Positions 1 to 13,540 of a stretch of DNA of 64,000 nucleotides are shown here, one piece after another (the stretch's first letter is position 1; every line of letters starts with the position of its first letter). This DNA comes from Epiperipatus broadwayi (taxonomy: Eukaryota > Onychophora > Udeonychophora > Euonychophora > Peripatidae), in NCBI GenBank assembly GCA_028023455.1, contig JAQFVV010000499.1, forward strand, positions 372,001 through 436,000. Reading direction: 5' to 3'. A program made the position numbers and the translations under genes. The notes beneath the pieces were generated by a model. It did no database searches. It saw only the letters and a list, made by a program, of their open reading frames with translations, and was not told the origin of the DNA.

Positions 1-3000
1 TGAATTGTGATTATTATCTTTATCTTTTTACTCATTATTAAATGAACTGAAAACTAAAAACAATAATTAAATATCTTACCTTATATTTATATTACTGTTT
101 TCTATTTGCATAAGTAGTTCTTTTTGTGTAAGCCAGAAAAATTATAATACTTATTGTTTGATATATTAAAGTATATCATTTTTGAATGATTGTATTTCAG
201 AGGTAAACTATATTAAAACATTTTTATAAAGTGTGTATTATTTAAAATGTCATATTTTTAATAACAATTAAAATTTATTGTAAGTTAATAATTTTATAAT
301 TAATAAAATTTATTCTGCTGCTAGTGAATCAAAGATATGTTTCCTCCTTTTTAAAACTTTGATATTATAGTAAAAAATTAAACTAATTTGTTTTAATGAA
401 TAAAAACAATATTTCATTTTCTTATACTATTAAATTTAATTATTATTCAATTTTGAAGGATATGATATATTTCAAATATTTTATGTAATTTCTGAAAACT
501 TTGGAAATATTAGATATTTTTTAACATAAGTGCAGATTTACATAAATAGAAATCTACTTATACAAAATGAAAAAAAAACTATATAACTATATGACATATA
601 TTATGTAATTATTCTTAATTTAAATTTAACATTAAAAAAACTGGCATAATTTCTAAATTAATAAATATGAATTAATATTGTCATATATAGTTTTACTAGT
701 CTATATATTATCCTATAGTATTTTTCCAACACTTTTTAAAAAAATTTGTATAATGACATTAAGAAGTGGTTGCGGTTAATAACATAAAGCAACAAAACTT
801 GTTGATGAAGCATACATTATATACAATCATATGGTCTTCAGTCAATCAACTTTATCTCAGTTACACTGTATAACATTAAAATGATTTATATGTTGTTATT
901 TTAATTGTAGGATATTTTTTATTGATAAACATTGTGATTGAAGACTTGAAGTTATGTTATAGAGTAAAATTAAAAATTTCAAATGATTTTACATCCATAT
1001 TGAATAATAACTTTATATATGGAAAGCTGAATAGAATTCCCTAATTAAATAAACTAAAACCAACAAAAAATATGATTAAATATATATTGACTTTCATACT
1101 GAACAGTTTATTAAAATAAAAATATGATTATTGCCTCCTAATAGCATGTTAGATCTACAAATTTAAAATATTATGAAAATTTCAATTTGTAAATGATAAT
1201 ATCTCCAAATAAACTCATTACCAAAGAAAGTTTTTAAAAAGACTTAACATTTGTTATTATTACCAGATTCATGAATTGACTAAAATTTATGTAATATTTC
1301 TATGAAAATTATATTTTATTTAAAAGTGAATTATTAGAATAACTTGAGTATTAAGAAACACTATGATAAAAAAAGAGAACATGTGTGATTTTAGGAAATT
1401 ATTTATTTCAGATTGAAATATAAAGAAATGAAATGCTTCATATAGAAAAAAACTTTAATACTAAGGTTTATAAAATAATAAATCTTAAACAATACATAAT
1501 TTTTTTGTTATTAACCTATGTGTCACATGGAACCCATCAAACATTAAAATGCAGATACCTGCATCTATTTTAGTAATATTGATGGTAATATACTTTGACT
1601 TGTCTTATTATCATCTTTTTTTATTGTCTTTTTTTACATTTGATTATATTTAGGTTAATTCATTTTTTATTCCTCTTGAAAATTAATTCTTGTTATTAGA
1701 ATATACAGATTACAAAGTAAATAAAATTGTATTACTTTTCATTTTCTAGTTTTTAAAATCTTATATACTTAATGATGGGTTTAGTAATTATTAAGTGCCA
1801 TATTCCATCTGGATGTTAAAGTAATTTCACTCTGAATTATTAACAATGTTGACAAAAGTATGTTTATAAATATCTGAGCTTCCAAGAATAAGTGGATTCT
1901 ATTTTATTCAACATTTAGAGTGCTTTTAAATCATAGTTTGGAACAGAGTGATTAACTCCCTTTGTTTAAATATACATAGAGCTGTTTATTTTAAAATTTA
2001 CATTATATTATCAATTGTGCTTTTATATATTAATAAACAGTTTTTATGACATGTATATAAAAGTTAGGGCTCATGCTACTAAAGTTATTGAATTATATAT
2101 ATATATATATGTGTGTGTGTGTTAATAACTTTTCAAAGTTTAGTTATAACTAAAAATATTCATGCTCCCATTGCATATGTGTGTGAAGTTCAGTTTTATA
2201 CACTAACTTATATATTATATACACACATATGAACATTATACAAAAGATTGTAAGATGAATTACATGCAGTGTTTGAATAGCAACATAAATAATGAATTAA
2301 TTTATATCTAATAAGTAATTCAAGTCTTAAATGACTTATAATAATTATTTAAATATAAAAATAAGTACTGTAACTATTATATATATATATATAATTACAT
2401 GCTTACTGTTACACCATATAACTTTAAAGATCCACATCAACTACAAGTTAAATATTTATTATGATCATTGCCTAATATAAAAATCAAGCAATCATTCCAA
2501 AAGACCTATGTTAAAAGAATAATCTCTTATATAGATTGAATTTTGTGAATATAATAGATGCAATTCATGCATTTTCTTGCAAATATTATTTTAAATTAGT
2601 AATGTATTGCAAAACAAATTATATCATCCCAATCTATTAAATATTCCTTACATTAAAATATTTATCAAAAATGAATGAAATAAAAATTCCTTTTTGCATT
2701 AATAAAAAATGAAAGATTTCTTTTATGATCTCAGTAATGCTAAAAAATTCAAAGTATCTCTCTCTATATATATTTCTTAACAGTTATTCTAGAACAATAA
2801 ATACATACTCCATAAAGCAAAATTACTAGAAATATTAAACTGCAAATTCATTCAAACATCTTTACAATTTCAAATTTAAGATATGATTGAAGACAGAAAT
2901 GTAATGAGGAAATGTTTTATCCACTTTAAAATTTTTGAAAATGAAGCAAGAAAGCTTACAGAACATGACAAAAAACTTGAATTATTATTTTGCAGAACCT

Positions 3001-6000
3001 TTGAGTCTATCAAATCATATGGTGTTATATTTGTACCAGATGCTTTGTTGCATATACATTTTGCTTTATAATAAAAAAGTATAGCAGACTAAAAATTTTA
3101 AACTTTGAATGGAATGAGTATATTTTGAGAGATGTCAAACATCTGTTAATATTGTCCATATAGGTCTTTTATGAATTGTAGTGTAACTTTAATTTTTTGT
3201 TAACTGTAATAATACACAAAAGAAAACTCAGCAATAGAAAAATAAAATGATTAATATACTTTAGAATGTAAGTTATTAATGTACTACAATATCATTGCTT
3301 TAAACAGTGGTTAACAGAGATTTATGTTTTTAAGGTTATTATCATTTTATTTTTCTACTGCTGAGCTTTCTGCTGTAAACTTGAGTGATCAATAGTCATT
3401 AGATAGAAATGCTTTAATCCACATTCCCAGACTATATTTTTGATAATGAATTTTTTCAGTAAAGTTGTGTGATTTATAACATTATCACTTATTGCCTATT
3501 GATTAATCAAGCTTACAATAGATGGCTCTGAAGTACAGTAAATAGAGTAATTATTACTTCAAAAATTGACTGAAGTGTTCTATTAGTTTTTAATACTTTA
3601 TATTTTTATTTAATAATTTTTATTTAGCATTAATGTAGTCTTATTCTGTTTTAATTTTTTAAAATCTATTACTAGATCACTGCAAATCAATATGCATAAC
3701 ATAATTATGCATGGAGATATCTATACAATACTTTATAGATAATTCACTAAAAAAGTAAATAGTAATTAAAGTTAATTATATTTCATTGTGTAATGTGGTG
3801 CATAATAAAATAATGAAATTAGATTTCCATTTTTATTGGATAAACATTTTTAATGGATATATTCTATTTGATATCTTTAGTGTTATTTATCATGGTTTCT
3901 GTCTTTTACTTCAATGGATAAGCTTAGTGATTCATTATTTAAAGATTTGTATTAAAAATAATAAAATGATTTATTGTTTACGAATTTATAAGAAGTTTGA
4001 AAATGGAAGTGGAGAATGAAATCGCATCCATGGACACTGAGCTCCAGAATTTGCCATTTTACCACTGAATCAAATCATTTAGGGTTTTAAAGTTTTTTTA
4101 TTTTATACAATTTCCATTTTTTTTTTAAATAAAAGTTTTTACTTAAAATACATAATAGTTTTTATTTCCTTTTTAGTACATTAGTGTGTATATAACCACA
4201 CAGTTTTTATTGAAAGTAATTTTAAAACTATAAATTTAACAAATAACTAAAATGTACAGTGGTCGTTATAAACTCATTTTTTAAATAAATTCTCATGCTG
4301 AAAATTAAGTTACAGAAAATTCCTTAGGATATAGATAAATAGGTAATATTCTTTTCCTTATTAAATTTTCCTTCTGGCAACTTTATGCTAATAATATTTT
4401 TAATTTTCTAAAATACATAAAAATCTGTTTTCAATTATGCTCTTTTAATAAACACAACTAGATTGAAAATGAACAACAAATTGGAATTGGTAAATTTATC
4501 TAATAATATCAGCAGCTGCATCAGTTATATACTATTAGAGTTACATATATATATATATAACTTTAACCATCTGCTCAATAAAAAAGTATGAAACAGATGT
4601 AGATACACACAGCCCAGGGCTCAGGAGTGGTCTCTCCCCTCAAGCTATTAGAAATTTTACACAACAATTGAAAAAAAAAAGTAAGATAAAACCAAATTTG
4701 CATTCTTTTGATTTAGAAAATAATGATTTAATTGTTTACAAAATAATTTATTAAACCAAATATGTAAATATGCAATGTGATTCAACGATAATTTTAAACC
4801 TGTTAACTTTTTTATTTATAAAAAAATATAATCATTGACAGAATATATATGTAATCTAAAATAGTTTTGCACAAGTTAAATTAGATTTAAAATACAATTT
4901 GAAAATGTATACAGGAAAAAAAACCCTTTTATTTGAATTTATCAAATATTAAATTATTTTAAATGATGCTCAAAAGTGTCAAACTTTGAGATACTATGGT
5001 AACGCTTGATTATTGTTGAGGTAAACCATCTTTGTTTTGCCACACCCTTAACACAATCCACTTTAGCAACTTATATTTAGAGTTACAAACAGTAAATTAT
5101 TATTTTTTTGTACTAAAATGTTTGTAAAGTAAAAGTCTAAAAGTAGATATTTATATCCAGATAAGCCAAAAATAAGGGGCAAAAATGCAATTAATTATGT
5201 AATTTATGATTATATTTGTTTTAAATACAGAAATGCGAAAGCAAAAACCGAAACTTATATTTTCACTCATAAAATATAATTATACAACTACGAAAAATGT
5301 GAAAAATATGCATTTAAAAATATATATGGTATTAAAATTTATGATAAAATTTGCAAATATGCTACATATTACTTTAGTTTGCTTTGCACATGATTTCAAA
5401 ATTTTTGTACATTTGCTGCATATCTTAACATTTGAAAATGCCTGATGAATGTTGTTAATAGAATAACACTACTCAATTTGTTCTGTAGTAATTTAAAAAA
5501 AATTTCTTTGTGATTAAATCAAATAACAGAATAATCAATAGCAATTTAGTGCAATGGTAGATTAGCAGACTTAAGAGCATATCACTTCTGGTGCATGAAC
5601 AACACATGACTTTCTGAACAACTAATTATTCAGTAGTTTACATTATAATTGTATGTCTTCAGACAGTATATGTATAAGGAAATATTTAATCAGATCTTCA
5701 ATTTGACAAGGGTAGGGCTTCAAATTAGATTGTCATTGCAAATATGGAATTTCAGAATAAGTGTTATTTGTGACAGTTCTTTGAAAATACATTTGGTTTC
5801 TCACAACACTGTAATATGAATTTCCATCCAAATATAATTGATAGCTTGAGAAATTTTTTTGTCAGTTTATGAAATGCCTAAAAATACTATATTATATTCA
5901 ATTTCATTAACCATTGCTTCACTACATTCTAATCACAAATCTAAGTCATCTTCTATCAAATAATAAATTAATTTTGAAGAATAAGGTTTTAAACAAATAG

Positions 6001-6220
6001 ATTTCAGATTTAATCTAATTCATGCTTACAAAATATTCACTTCTGTTGAAGCTCTTTTATTACCTGTTTTCAAAAGTTTTGGCAACAATTTGCTTAAATA
6101 TTACCCTCCAGGACAAGCTGTTTTAAGTTGATCTATTGTAATTGCATTAAAAATAAAATCATTGACATCACATTTGTCTTAATTATAAAGAACCATTTTT
6201 AGGGAACTTGAATGTAAAAA
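1..6220. other. AT-rich non-coding stretch
   Basis: I find no coding sequence, RNA gene or classifiable transposon here. The stretch has short (AT)n/(GT)n runs near 2090-2122 and 4541-4559 and many A or T homopolymers. A small GC-richer patch lies at 4605-4640. The few short open frames (for example 2883-3071 and 3786-4019) have AT-driven composition and no recognisable motif. A sequence at about 3500-3565 recurs at 36.6 and 36.9 kb. Confidence 0.6.
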
Positions 6221-6224
6221 GTTT

Positions 6225-6387
6225 TATGAATAATATTTCTGTAGTGTCATTTTCATTACACCACTCTCATGCAAGATAGGGGCTGGTTTCTATCTGCTTT
6301 TAACACCTTGTGGAGGGAATATAAATCATTCCCTACCTGGTATAAAAGTGGTATAGTAAAAATGATACTACAAAAATATTATTCATA
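6225..6387. mobile_element. Short inverted-repeat element (MITE-like)
   Basis: Two 41-bp arms, 6225-6265 and 6347-6387, are inverted copies agreeing at about 36 of 41 positions. They enclose an 81-bp centre that is GC-richer than the surroundings and holds a smaller hairpin near 6314-6333. The size and fold-back form fit a non-autonomous DNA transposon. I cannot assign a superfamily because no clear target duplication is visible. A hairpin without mobility is the alternative. Confidence 0.6.
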
Positions 6388-6389
6388 AT

Positions 6390-7645
6390 ATCAAGTCTAA
6401 TGAATGGCTAATAAAAATTATTAATAAAAAGTTTCATATTTACTTTTTCCTGTTTTTGTATCATGATAAACAAAATTTTTTTTAAATCCATGTGATTTTT
6501 TAGCATTTAAATATCTGCATATGTATTTTAAAAATCACACCTTATGATAATTACAAAATAGATTAACAACAATTTTTGGTCTGCATGTATATAATTTTAT
6601 GGTTTTCAAATTATTAGCATAGAATAAACAATATTGATTTTTATATAAAATATAACAAATGATTTAAAAACAAAAAGGATTCATAATGCTGTTTAGAGAT
6701 AATTATATGGTTAGTAAATGTGTAACATCTCTCTTAGTAAAAATAAAAGCTGCTTGATATTATAATCTTGGTTTTATTTCCATTTAATGTTCAATATTGA
6801 ATGAATAAATGGCTGCATACCTGAAAAACTTTGGCTTTGCTTGAGAAATGCTTAGCTACCTTGACAAAAAAATCTCCCAACGTGAAAATAGGGTGTTGAA
6901 TACTCAAACTCATGTAATAATAATTATATAGAGATAACTCTCACATAAAGATTTTATCAAATAATTAGATGGAAAAAGTTTATTAGTAAAGTTTAATCCA
7001 CATGGTAAAAAATAAAATATATGAATAAAAAAAATTAGAGTGACGAAAAAAACAACATAAGTTTTAAGATCAACATATTAGCATTAAATCTTAATTGATT
7101 CCTGACAATCAAATAAATAACATTTTTTCATAATGACTTGCCGTTTTATAGTTTTTCTAGGCTTGTTAAAGAGATATGTAATTTACTGAATTCAAAAATT
7201 TCACTGCTGGATATCCTCTCCTCTTTTGGTATAGACCCTTTTATCCTGCTGGGTATTGATAATGATAGAAAATGATATATATATATTGAGATGGTATTTT
7301 TCATCTCATAATAAAATGTGTAGATATTTCAGTTTAGATTTAAATTTAGTATTGTTTTTTTATTTTATATAAAATTTATTTAATTTAATCTATATGTACT
7401 AAAATAGATTAGTAACACTAATTAATCAAGTCTAATCATTTTTTAAAATTATATCTTGGTATGTAAACGGTGGGGTGGGGATAAAATAAATATGCTCCAT
7501 TATTGAAAATGTTTAAGCAAATAATTTTATTGTAAATCTTTGGTAATGAATGAATCGTTAATTGCATCGCAAGTTAAGGATCCAGGATCTTAGAAATTCC
7601 AGTCGAAAAAAATAATAAAGAAATGTTGTATAAAGGAGAAAATAT
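6390..7645. other. AT-rich non-coding stretch
   Basis: No gene or classifiable repeat is seen. There is an (AT)n tract near 7276-7286 and a G-rich patch near 7470-7480. Confidence 0.5.
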
Positions 7646-7649
7646 TACT

Positions 7650-7747
7650 GCAGCATTTTGGTGGCCGAGTGGTCAGCACAGCTGCCTTACAAGCAGTTGT
7701 CTCGGGTTCGCTTCCTAACCGATGCTTTGCCACATGGAAAAAAAAGT
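7650..7747 (+). mobile_element. tRNA-derived SINE (copy S1)
   Basis: A Pol III type 2 promoter is visible. The A box is tggccgagtgg at 7662-7672 and the B box is ggttcgcttcc at 7705-7715, about 33 bp apart. An A-run at 7738-7745 follows. The head matches the other two copies at 33.9 and 49.2 kb (core gccgag-ggtcagcacagc, later caatgctatgacata-like). The A box resembles Leu/Ser-type tRNA. The segment cannot fold as a normal tRNA and carries a SINE tail, so this is a retroposon and not a tRNA gene. It has the best-preserved promoter of the three copies. Confidence 0.75.
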
Positions 7748-7749
7748 GT

Positions 7750-8925
7750 GAAATTTGAAGAAGAAAATATTAAGTTAAAAGATGGGGAAGGTCTCTGCAA
7801 AGACTATATAAAAACAAATTTATGTATAATGTGATTATTCTGTTTATTTTATATCTAAGTGTCTTCTGGCTAATTAAAACCATGATTTCTCTTGGGGAAT
7901 GCTTTTCCCACAACTGTATCTTTCAGATTCAGAATGGTGAAGAAAACACCATCACCCAAAGGACAAGAAGCAAATGCTAGCTAACTGAAATATTCCAGCT
8001 GTGATGTATGAATAAGCTATGGACAGTAAATTCTTATCAATGGTAGTATCTATCCCAACAATACTTTTAAATTGGCCAATTCTAATTCAAAAGTGATACA
8101 GATCAATGCAAGAATTTATATCAGATTTCTCCCATTTAACAGTGCAATAAGTTTCGATTTGGGTAGACTTGTTTATATGCTAATGTCTATAACTGTTAGG
8201 GAAATAACATTAAAAACAATGGAACTATTATGTAATCAAATTCTTATATGATCTGATGAATCTTCATTTGGTTGATCCCTGGACAAGGATTTTTAGATTA
8301 GTTAGTTAATAATTAAGAGGATCAAATCTTTAAAGTTGTTTTATTTTTATTCTAAGTAACTTAGTTCATGAGAGATTTTGATTAAATCAAAAGTTATTTG
8401 TCAAACTGTACTATCCTCATTTCCAGGTCATCTCCTAGAATAAAATTAGGTATGGAGCAACTTGCATTGTGGTAGTGGGTAATATCTATGTTACATTATG
8501 CACGTATGCTAGCTTGAATCCTGATGTTGTTCTTTATTGAGTGGTGATTTTGGAGGTCTTTTTATAATCACCATATCAATTGCTATAACATATTTTTATG
8601 CATATCTCTCATATGGATACATTAATAATTATTTGGAGTAGAATTTAATTAGTTAAATATTGATCAAATGGATTCATTAGATTGTATTTTAAAGAGAATT
8701 AATAAAAGAGTTTATTATGCTTTAATTTTTACATTTAATTTGTTAATGATGTAGAAAATGTTTCATTATTTCTGTAGCATTATCTTTCTATCATCAGTAT
8801 TTAGTCCATTGAATGGTAATAATAAATAATTCTTGATATTGCTTGGGTGTTCATGTATCACAACTACTTTATTGTTGTGAATATGATCATTAAACAAAAT
8901 GATTTAGAATAATATTTCTTTCTTG
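7750..8925. other. AT-rich non-coding stretch
   Basis: I see no coding or repeat structure that I can name. The first about 60 bp may be the 3' tail of the preceding SINE. Confidence 0.4.
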
Positions 8926-8929
8926 CCTA

Positions 8930-9420
8930 GTGTGACGTGATGCCCTATGGCTTCTTCTTTATTGGAGTCAGGAATCTCTCATCCACTATGACCAGAGAAA
9001 CCTGTTAATCACCTTCCCTTTCCCATCCTAAGGTTTTCCCATATTCTTCTCTATCATGCTCTATCCCACTTCCACATTATCTTTGTCTACTCTATGACCT
9101 TTATATCTAGATCCCTCTTATCTTTTTCCAAACTCATCATAAAAACCAAGATTCCACTTTATGTATACTGAATTTGTTTATATTTATTCTCCCATCCTTT
9201 CTGCTTGTAAACACATATATTCAATTAACAGATGCCTAATATTTTCCATGCCTTCTTTAACCTAACTTGCAGACTAAATCATCCACATTCCTCCATTTAT
9301 GTGTATATTCCATTGTTGATGAAGATCCTGTTTGAGCCTTGAACGGTAAACTACTTTCTAGGCTAATAAAAATCTGGTGCTCTCATGTGATAGATACATG
9401 GGGACTGTCTGGTACAATGC
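8930..9420 (+). repeat. Unclassified pyrimidine-rich repeat with hammerhead-like end
   Basis: The plus strand from about 8990 to 9310 is strongly C/T rich and clearly less AT-rich than its flanks. Near the end, 9316-9345 reads ttgatga, a possible short stem, then ttgaacg. This resembles the CUGAUGA...GAAA core found in hammerhead-bearing retroelement tails. The first core base is changed and the third A of GAAA is missing, so it would be a fossil at best. No coding domain is visible. Confidence 0.35.
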
Positions 9421-9818
9421 ATAGCAGAATAATTAAAAATATATGTAATGAATTTTTACTATTAAAGATATAAATAAATAGACAAGTAAACTAAATTGAT
9501 AACTTTTATCTTACAAAACTGATAAAAGTATCTGCCATTCTAGTATTCGTTATCACATTTGTGTTCATTCTATATTAATTTAGAAAATATTCATTATACA
9601 ATTTGTTCAATATAAAAACATTCATTATAATAGATCCCACTATCTAAGTATGAGTACATAGAGGCATATAATTTTACAAACTATCCGATTTAAATCTTAC
9701 CAGAAAGTGAGATGCTAAATTTTCTAGGACAGTAATCTTACGAATCTGGTTCCAGGTTACGATCTGGTGGCACTCTGTAGTTGTCATATTACTTTCACAC
9801 ACAACTTCTAACAAGACA

Positions 9819-9850
9819 ATATATATATATATATATATATATTGTATATG

Positions 9851-9894
<44 letters not shown>
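9819..9894. repeat. (AT)n microsatellite
   Basis: This is an almost uninterrupted alternating AT tract, broken once near 9842-9853. It lies close to the 3' end of the minus-strand LINE that follows. The open frame running through it is a translation artefact of repeated tyrosine/isoleucine codons. Confidence 0.95.
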
Positions 9895-9901
<7 letters not shown>

Positions 9902-10613
9902 TATCATTATAGATACATGTCTCCAAATTTAATCCAGTTTTTTCAATCTCTAGATTCTCTTCACAGCACATTAGCAAACTTTCTTATTTCACCCATCCAT
10001 CTGGTCTCTTTCTAGATCTTTTACAATATCTTGGAATTCAATGTAAGACTTTAATGGTAGATCTATTATCATTTCTTTAAGCAATATGTTCACCCCAGCT
10101 CCATTTTTGTTACTTAATTATTTCAATTCTCTCACCTATGAATTTCACTTCAATCTTTTCTTGTTACTCTTAAGATATTTCTATCCAATTTCATCCAATG
10201 AATGAGTGGTCTGAAGACTGTATTATTTTTCTATTAAATGTCCAGATCTCAGATCGAAAATAAAGAATTGGCAAAACAAATATATTAAAAGCCTTCCTTT
10301 TCAAACACAAACTTATTTTCTTTTAATATTATTTCTACCAAAAGTACTACATTCAAGTTTAATTCTGTGATTAATTTCATCCAGTATGTTTCCATCTGTG
10401 TTAATAACATGGCCAATATATTTTTAGTTTCTGTATTTTTTAAAAAAAAAATCCACAGAACATTACTTTTCAGCATTCATCTTTAGTCCTACTTTGTTAA
10501 TTTCATTTGAAAACTCTCGCAATATTTCCTGAAACTCTGAAGAATTATTTGACAAAAGCATATCATTATCAAGATCTTGATGATGTTAATAATTTCAATT
10601 TATTTTTATTCTC

Positions 10614-10943
10614 CTAGCTTCTAATTTTAATCCAAAAATACTTTTTGAAAAATGGCTGTAAAAAGTTTTGAAGATATGGAATTACCATTATGTAACCTTT
10701 GTCAGTGTTAATTTTCTTAATATTATCATATAGCCCAATCATTATCATTGCATTTTGAAAAATATTCTTTAGAATATATATTGGATCTACATTTTGATAA
10801 ACAAATGCTTTAATCATCATAGAAATGCTTAAAGAATGAAATGCCTTTTCATAATTTACAAATTCAAAATATAAGAGCAACTTGAACTTGAATTCATTAT
10901 TCCTTTCTGTAATTTCTCTCAATACTTGATTATAATGCAGCAT
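10614..10943 (-). pseudogene. Reverse transcriptase fragment of LINE copy 1
   Basis: The longest surviving frame of the LINE (109 codons) holds ITERNNEFKFKLLLYFEFVNYEKAFHS, equivalent to the RT block normally reading ...LCLGFVDYEKAFDS. The first catalytic Asp position of that motif is Asn here (VNYEKAF), so the enzyme would be dead. The frame ends shortly after the GYIMVIPYLQNF stretch, which corresponds to the RT motif usually GVRQGDTISPKLF. Flanking frames continue the same protein in shifted phase, so this is not an independent gene. Confidence 0.75.
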
Positions 10944-11995
10944 ACTAAAACACTTTTAAATCTTCCTTGTTCTTTGAATTTGTTAATTCAAATGTCACTA
11001 TAGATTTGTAATTATATTGGCAAAGTTTTTGTATAGAACTGATAAAAGATTGATAGAACGGTAATTTCTGATATCTTCTTTGTTATCTTTTTTAAATCTT
11101 AATATTACTATTGCATTCTTCCAATCATCTAGTAAACCATTATCATTCAGATATTTGGTATATAATTTATATAACTTTGCCTATATTTTTTCCATTTCTT
11201 CACTTGCTTCTTTTAAAATATCAATTATAATTCCACCACTTTCTGAAGTTTTTCCCTTTTTCATAGATTTAACTTTATATTTCTTTTTTTTTTTCATTTA
11301 AAATGCTCGATACTGTAGAAGATATTTTATTTTCTTGTTTTTCAAAACTCTTCTATATATTTTATATCATTTTTCTTTTTAGTAATATTTCTATCTTTAC
11401 TTCTTATTGCAGGAATAACTTTCCTTTCAATACCAACATTTGATTTAAAATTTTATTCTTTTCTATAGCTTTTCTTATATTTCACAATTATATTTTATAT
11501 CATTATTAACTTCTTCTCATATGATTTTACAAAACTCTAGATATTTAATTCTTTTCAAAGTATTATTTAAAAAACCATATCCCTTTCTTTTTTCATACCT
11601 TATTTTACATCAGTACTTTTCTTATACCACTTTTTGCAGCATCAGTTATCTTCATATTGATTTCATTTAAACTGGAACCATTTTCAAAATCTGTCAATAT
11701 TTTAAAGCAATTTGCATGTTTTAATTTAAATTCATTGGAGTGTTTCTGAAGATTGGGAATATCAACTGGTAATACTGTCTTTCTTGATAGCTTACATCTG
11801 TTTAGTTTCATATTAACATGTATGTAATCTCACTAATCGATGATAACTTCCTGTGTTAAATCTGTTAAAAGCATTATAATCTTAAAATGCATATCTTTTT
11901 AAAGTCAAAATATTGTCTAATTCTGTCATAACATCATTAGAATACTTCTATATTCATTTAACATTTTTTCAAAGAAAGAATTGAAAATATACACA

Positions 11996-12007
11996 CCCCC
12001 CCCCCCC
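11996..12007. repeat. Poly-C run (C12)
   Basis: Twelve consecutive C on the plus strand lie inside the LINE copy 1 endonuclease region, breaking its frame. A similar C11 run occurs at 20814-20824. Confidence 0.9.
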
Positions 12008-12489
12008 ACAAACTCCATAAGTCTACAACTTTTTTAAAATTCTTTTACACAACCAAATTTACCCATAGCACTTTGTTCCTTAAATCATTTACCAATTCCA
12101 GGATTAACATCTCCCATAACATTTTTTAAAATGTTCTTTAATCTGATAAAAAGGATTTTGCATATTCATATAAAATATTTTATTTTAGCATAATGAGAAG
12201 TTATTGGGACATAAACTTTAATTATTTGCATTAATTTGAATAATCAATCTTGCTACTTTGTCTGAAATACTATTAAAATACACAATATTATTCTTCTATT
12301 TACTGTTTATAATACATACCATCCTATTTGTCCCGTTGTAATAAAATACATGCCCACTTTATAAATAAATTATCTCTTCATCTTTTCTTCTAAATTCATG
12401 AAATTCAATAATGTCCCATTTAATATTTGGCAATCCTTCAAATTCATGTAATCTTTCTTTACTTGAAAATTATCTACAGGTTTATTTAT

Positions 12490-13540
12490 CTAAATAATAA
12501 GTTATCTTCAAATAGCAATCTGGATCCACATTCAGGGAATTTTTAGCACTTTCTGTCTTTGGCCATTAACCACTGACTTGGTTGGTAACTAACTTTATAG
12601 TCTCCTGGAAACAATAACCATAACTTAAATTTTTTCTGACATCATTGTATTATGTCTTTTTTTAAAAAAGTTTATTCTCATACACATTCATGTTGGCTTC
12701 AAAGGAACTCGTATGCTATTTTAGTTAAGAACTCCCAGGAAATTGAAAAAACCATGGTATTTCTTGACCTTAAACTCAAAGGAAAAAAGCCAATAAATTG
12801 ACCAGGCTGGATGATGCATGTTGATGAGAGCCCACCATATTCCTTTACTCTATAAATCAGCATATAGTAATAACAATTGCAATAACCAGAACATATGGAA
12901 TAGACATTAGGATATTGCCTTATTTAGTTTTTATAATACCTAAAAGGGGTACCAAAAAGTTCCTTTCAGTTAATTATAACTTTTCTGTAGCCATGTATAC
13001 ACATATATTTAATAAGTTAAATCATAATACTTTAGATTAAATATGCTTATCTCAAAAAAAAAACAAAACAAAACCCCGAAACCTTTTACTCATGACAAAC
13101 GACACAATGCCAAGTTATTTTACTTCTGTAATATATATATATTCATCACTTTTAATGTTTGATACTATAGACGACATTCTTTTAAACTTATTTAGCTTTT
13201 GTTTACATTTTAAGTATAATTGCTTTTGATAGGTGACTTTTTAAATTATTTCATTTTTAATTCTCTCTGATGTTACTTTTTAATATTATTCTAAATTATT
13301 TGTAATTGATCTATGGTTTCTCTAATTTTATCCTAATAATTTCAATTTTATTTCCTACTACAACCATTTACATACAAAGCTATCTTCAGATTATTTTAAT
13401 TATTTTACAGATCACTCTTGCAACTAATTTAAGCATCCTACTGTTATAATAAATTACTTAGGATGTATTACAAATTCATGTGTACTTATATATTTTATAA
13501 TTATTATTTTGGGTATTATATTATCTTCACGATTGTTTTA
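12490..13540. other. Unclassified AT-rich stretch
   Basis: The first part (to about 12.85 kb) may be the 5' end of the LINE, but I could not read motifs in it. The rest is AT-rich with no visible structure. Confidence 0.35.

Larger units (their letters stand above)
9960..12480 (-). mobile_element. RTE/BovB-like LINE, decayed (copy 1)
   Basis: Read on the minus strand, the order is endonuclease remnant, reverse transcriptase, then C-terminal tail. Around 12.0-12.12 kb a GD-N-like endonuclease motif (VMGDVNPGIGK) is followed by a degenerate phrase that is better kept in copy 2 as NERGLTLVEF. At about 11.6-11.8 kb is the linker with IPNLQKHSNEFKLK. At 11.0-11.3 kb is the RT N-terminus (DDWKNAIVILRFKK, then RNYRSI). 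At 10.6-10.94 kb is the block with FVNYEKAFHS. Near 9.97 kb the tail ends in a TRWMGE-like phrase. Many stops and frameshifts make it inactive. The YADD box is not readable. The clade is named from motif style and the exact family is unknown. Confidence 0.8.

Noticed and set aside
7650-7747. Functional tRNA gene
   Set aside because: A and B boxes are present, but the acceptor and anticodon stems do not form and an A-rich tail follows; the related copies at 33.9 and 49.2 kb show it is a SINE.
9795-9977. Minus-strand frame rich in Tyr/Ile repeats
   Set aside because: It is a translation of the (AT)n tract.
10614-12120. LINE frames as host genes
   Set aside because: All readable motifs belong to an RTE-type endonuclease and reverse transcriptase, and the frames are broken.
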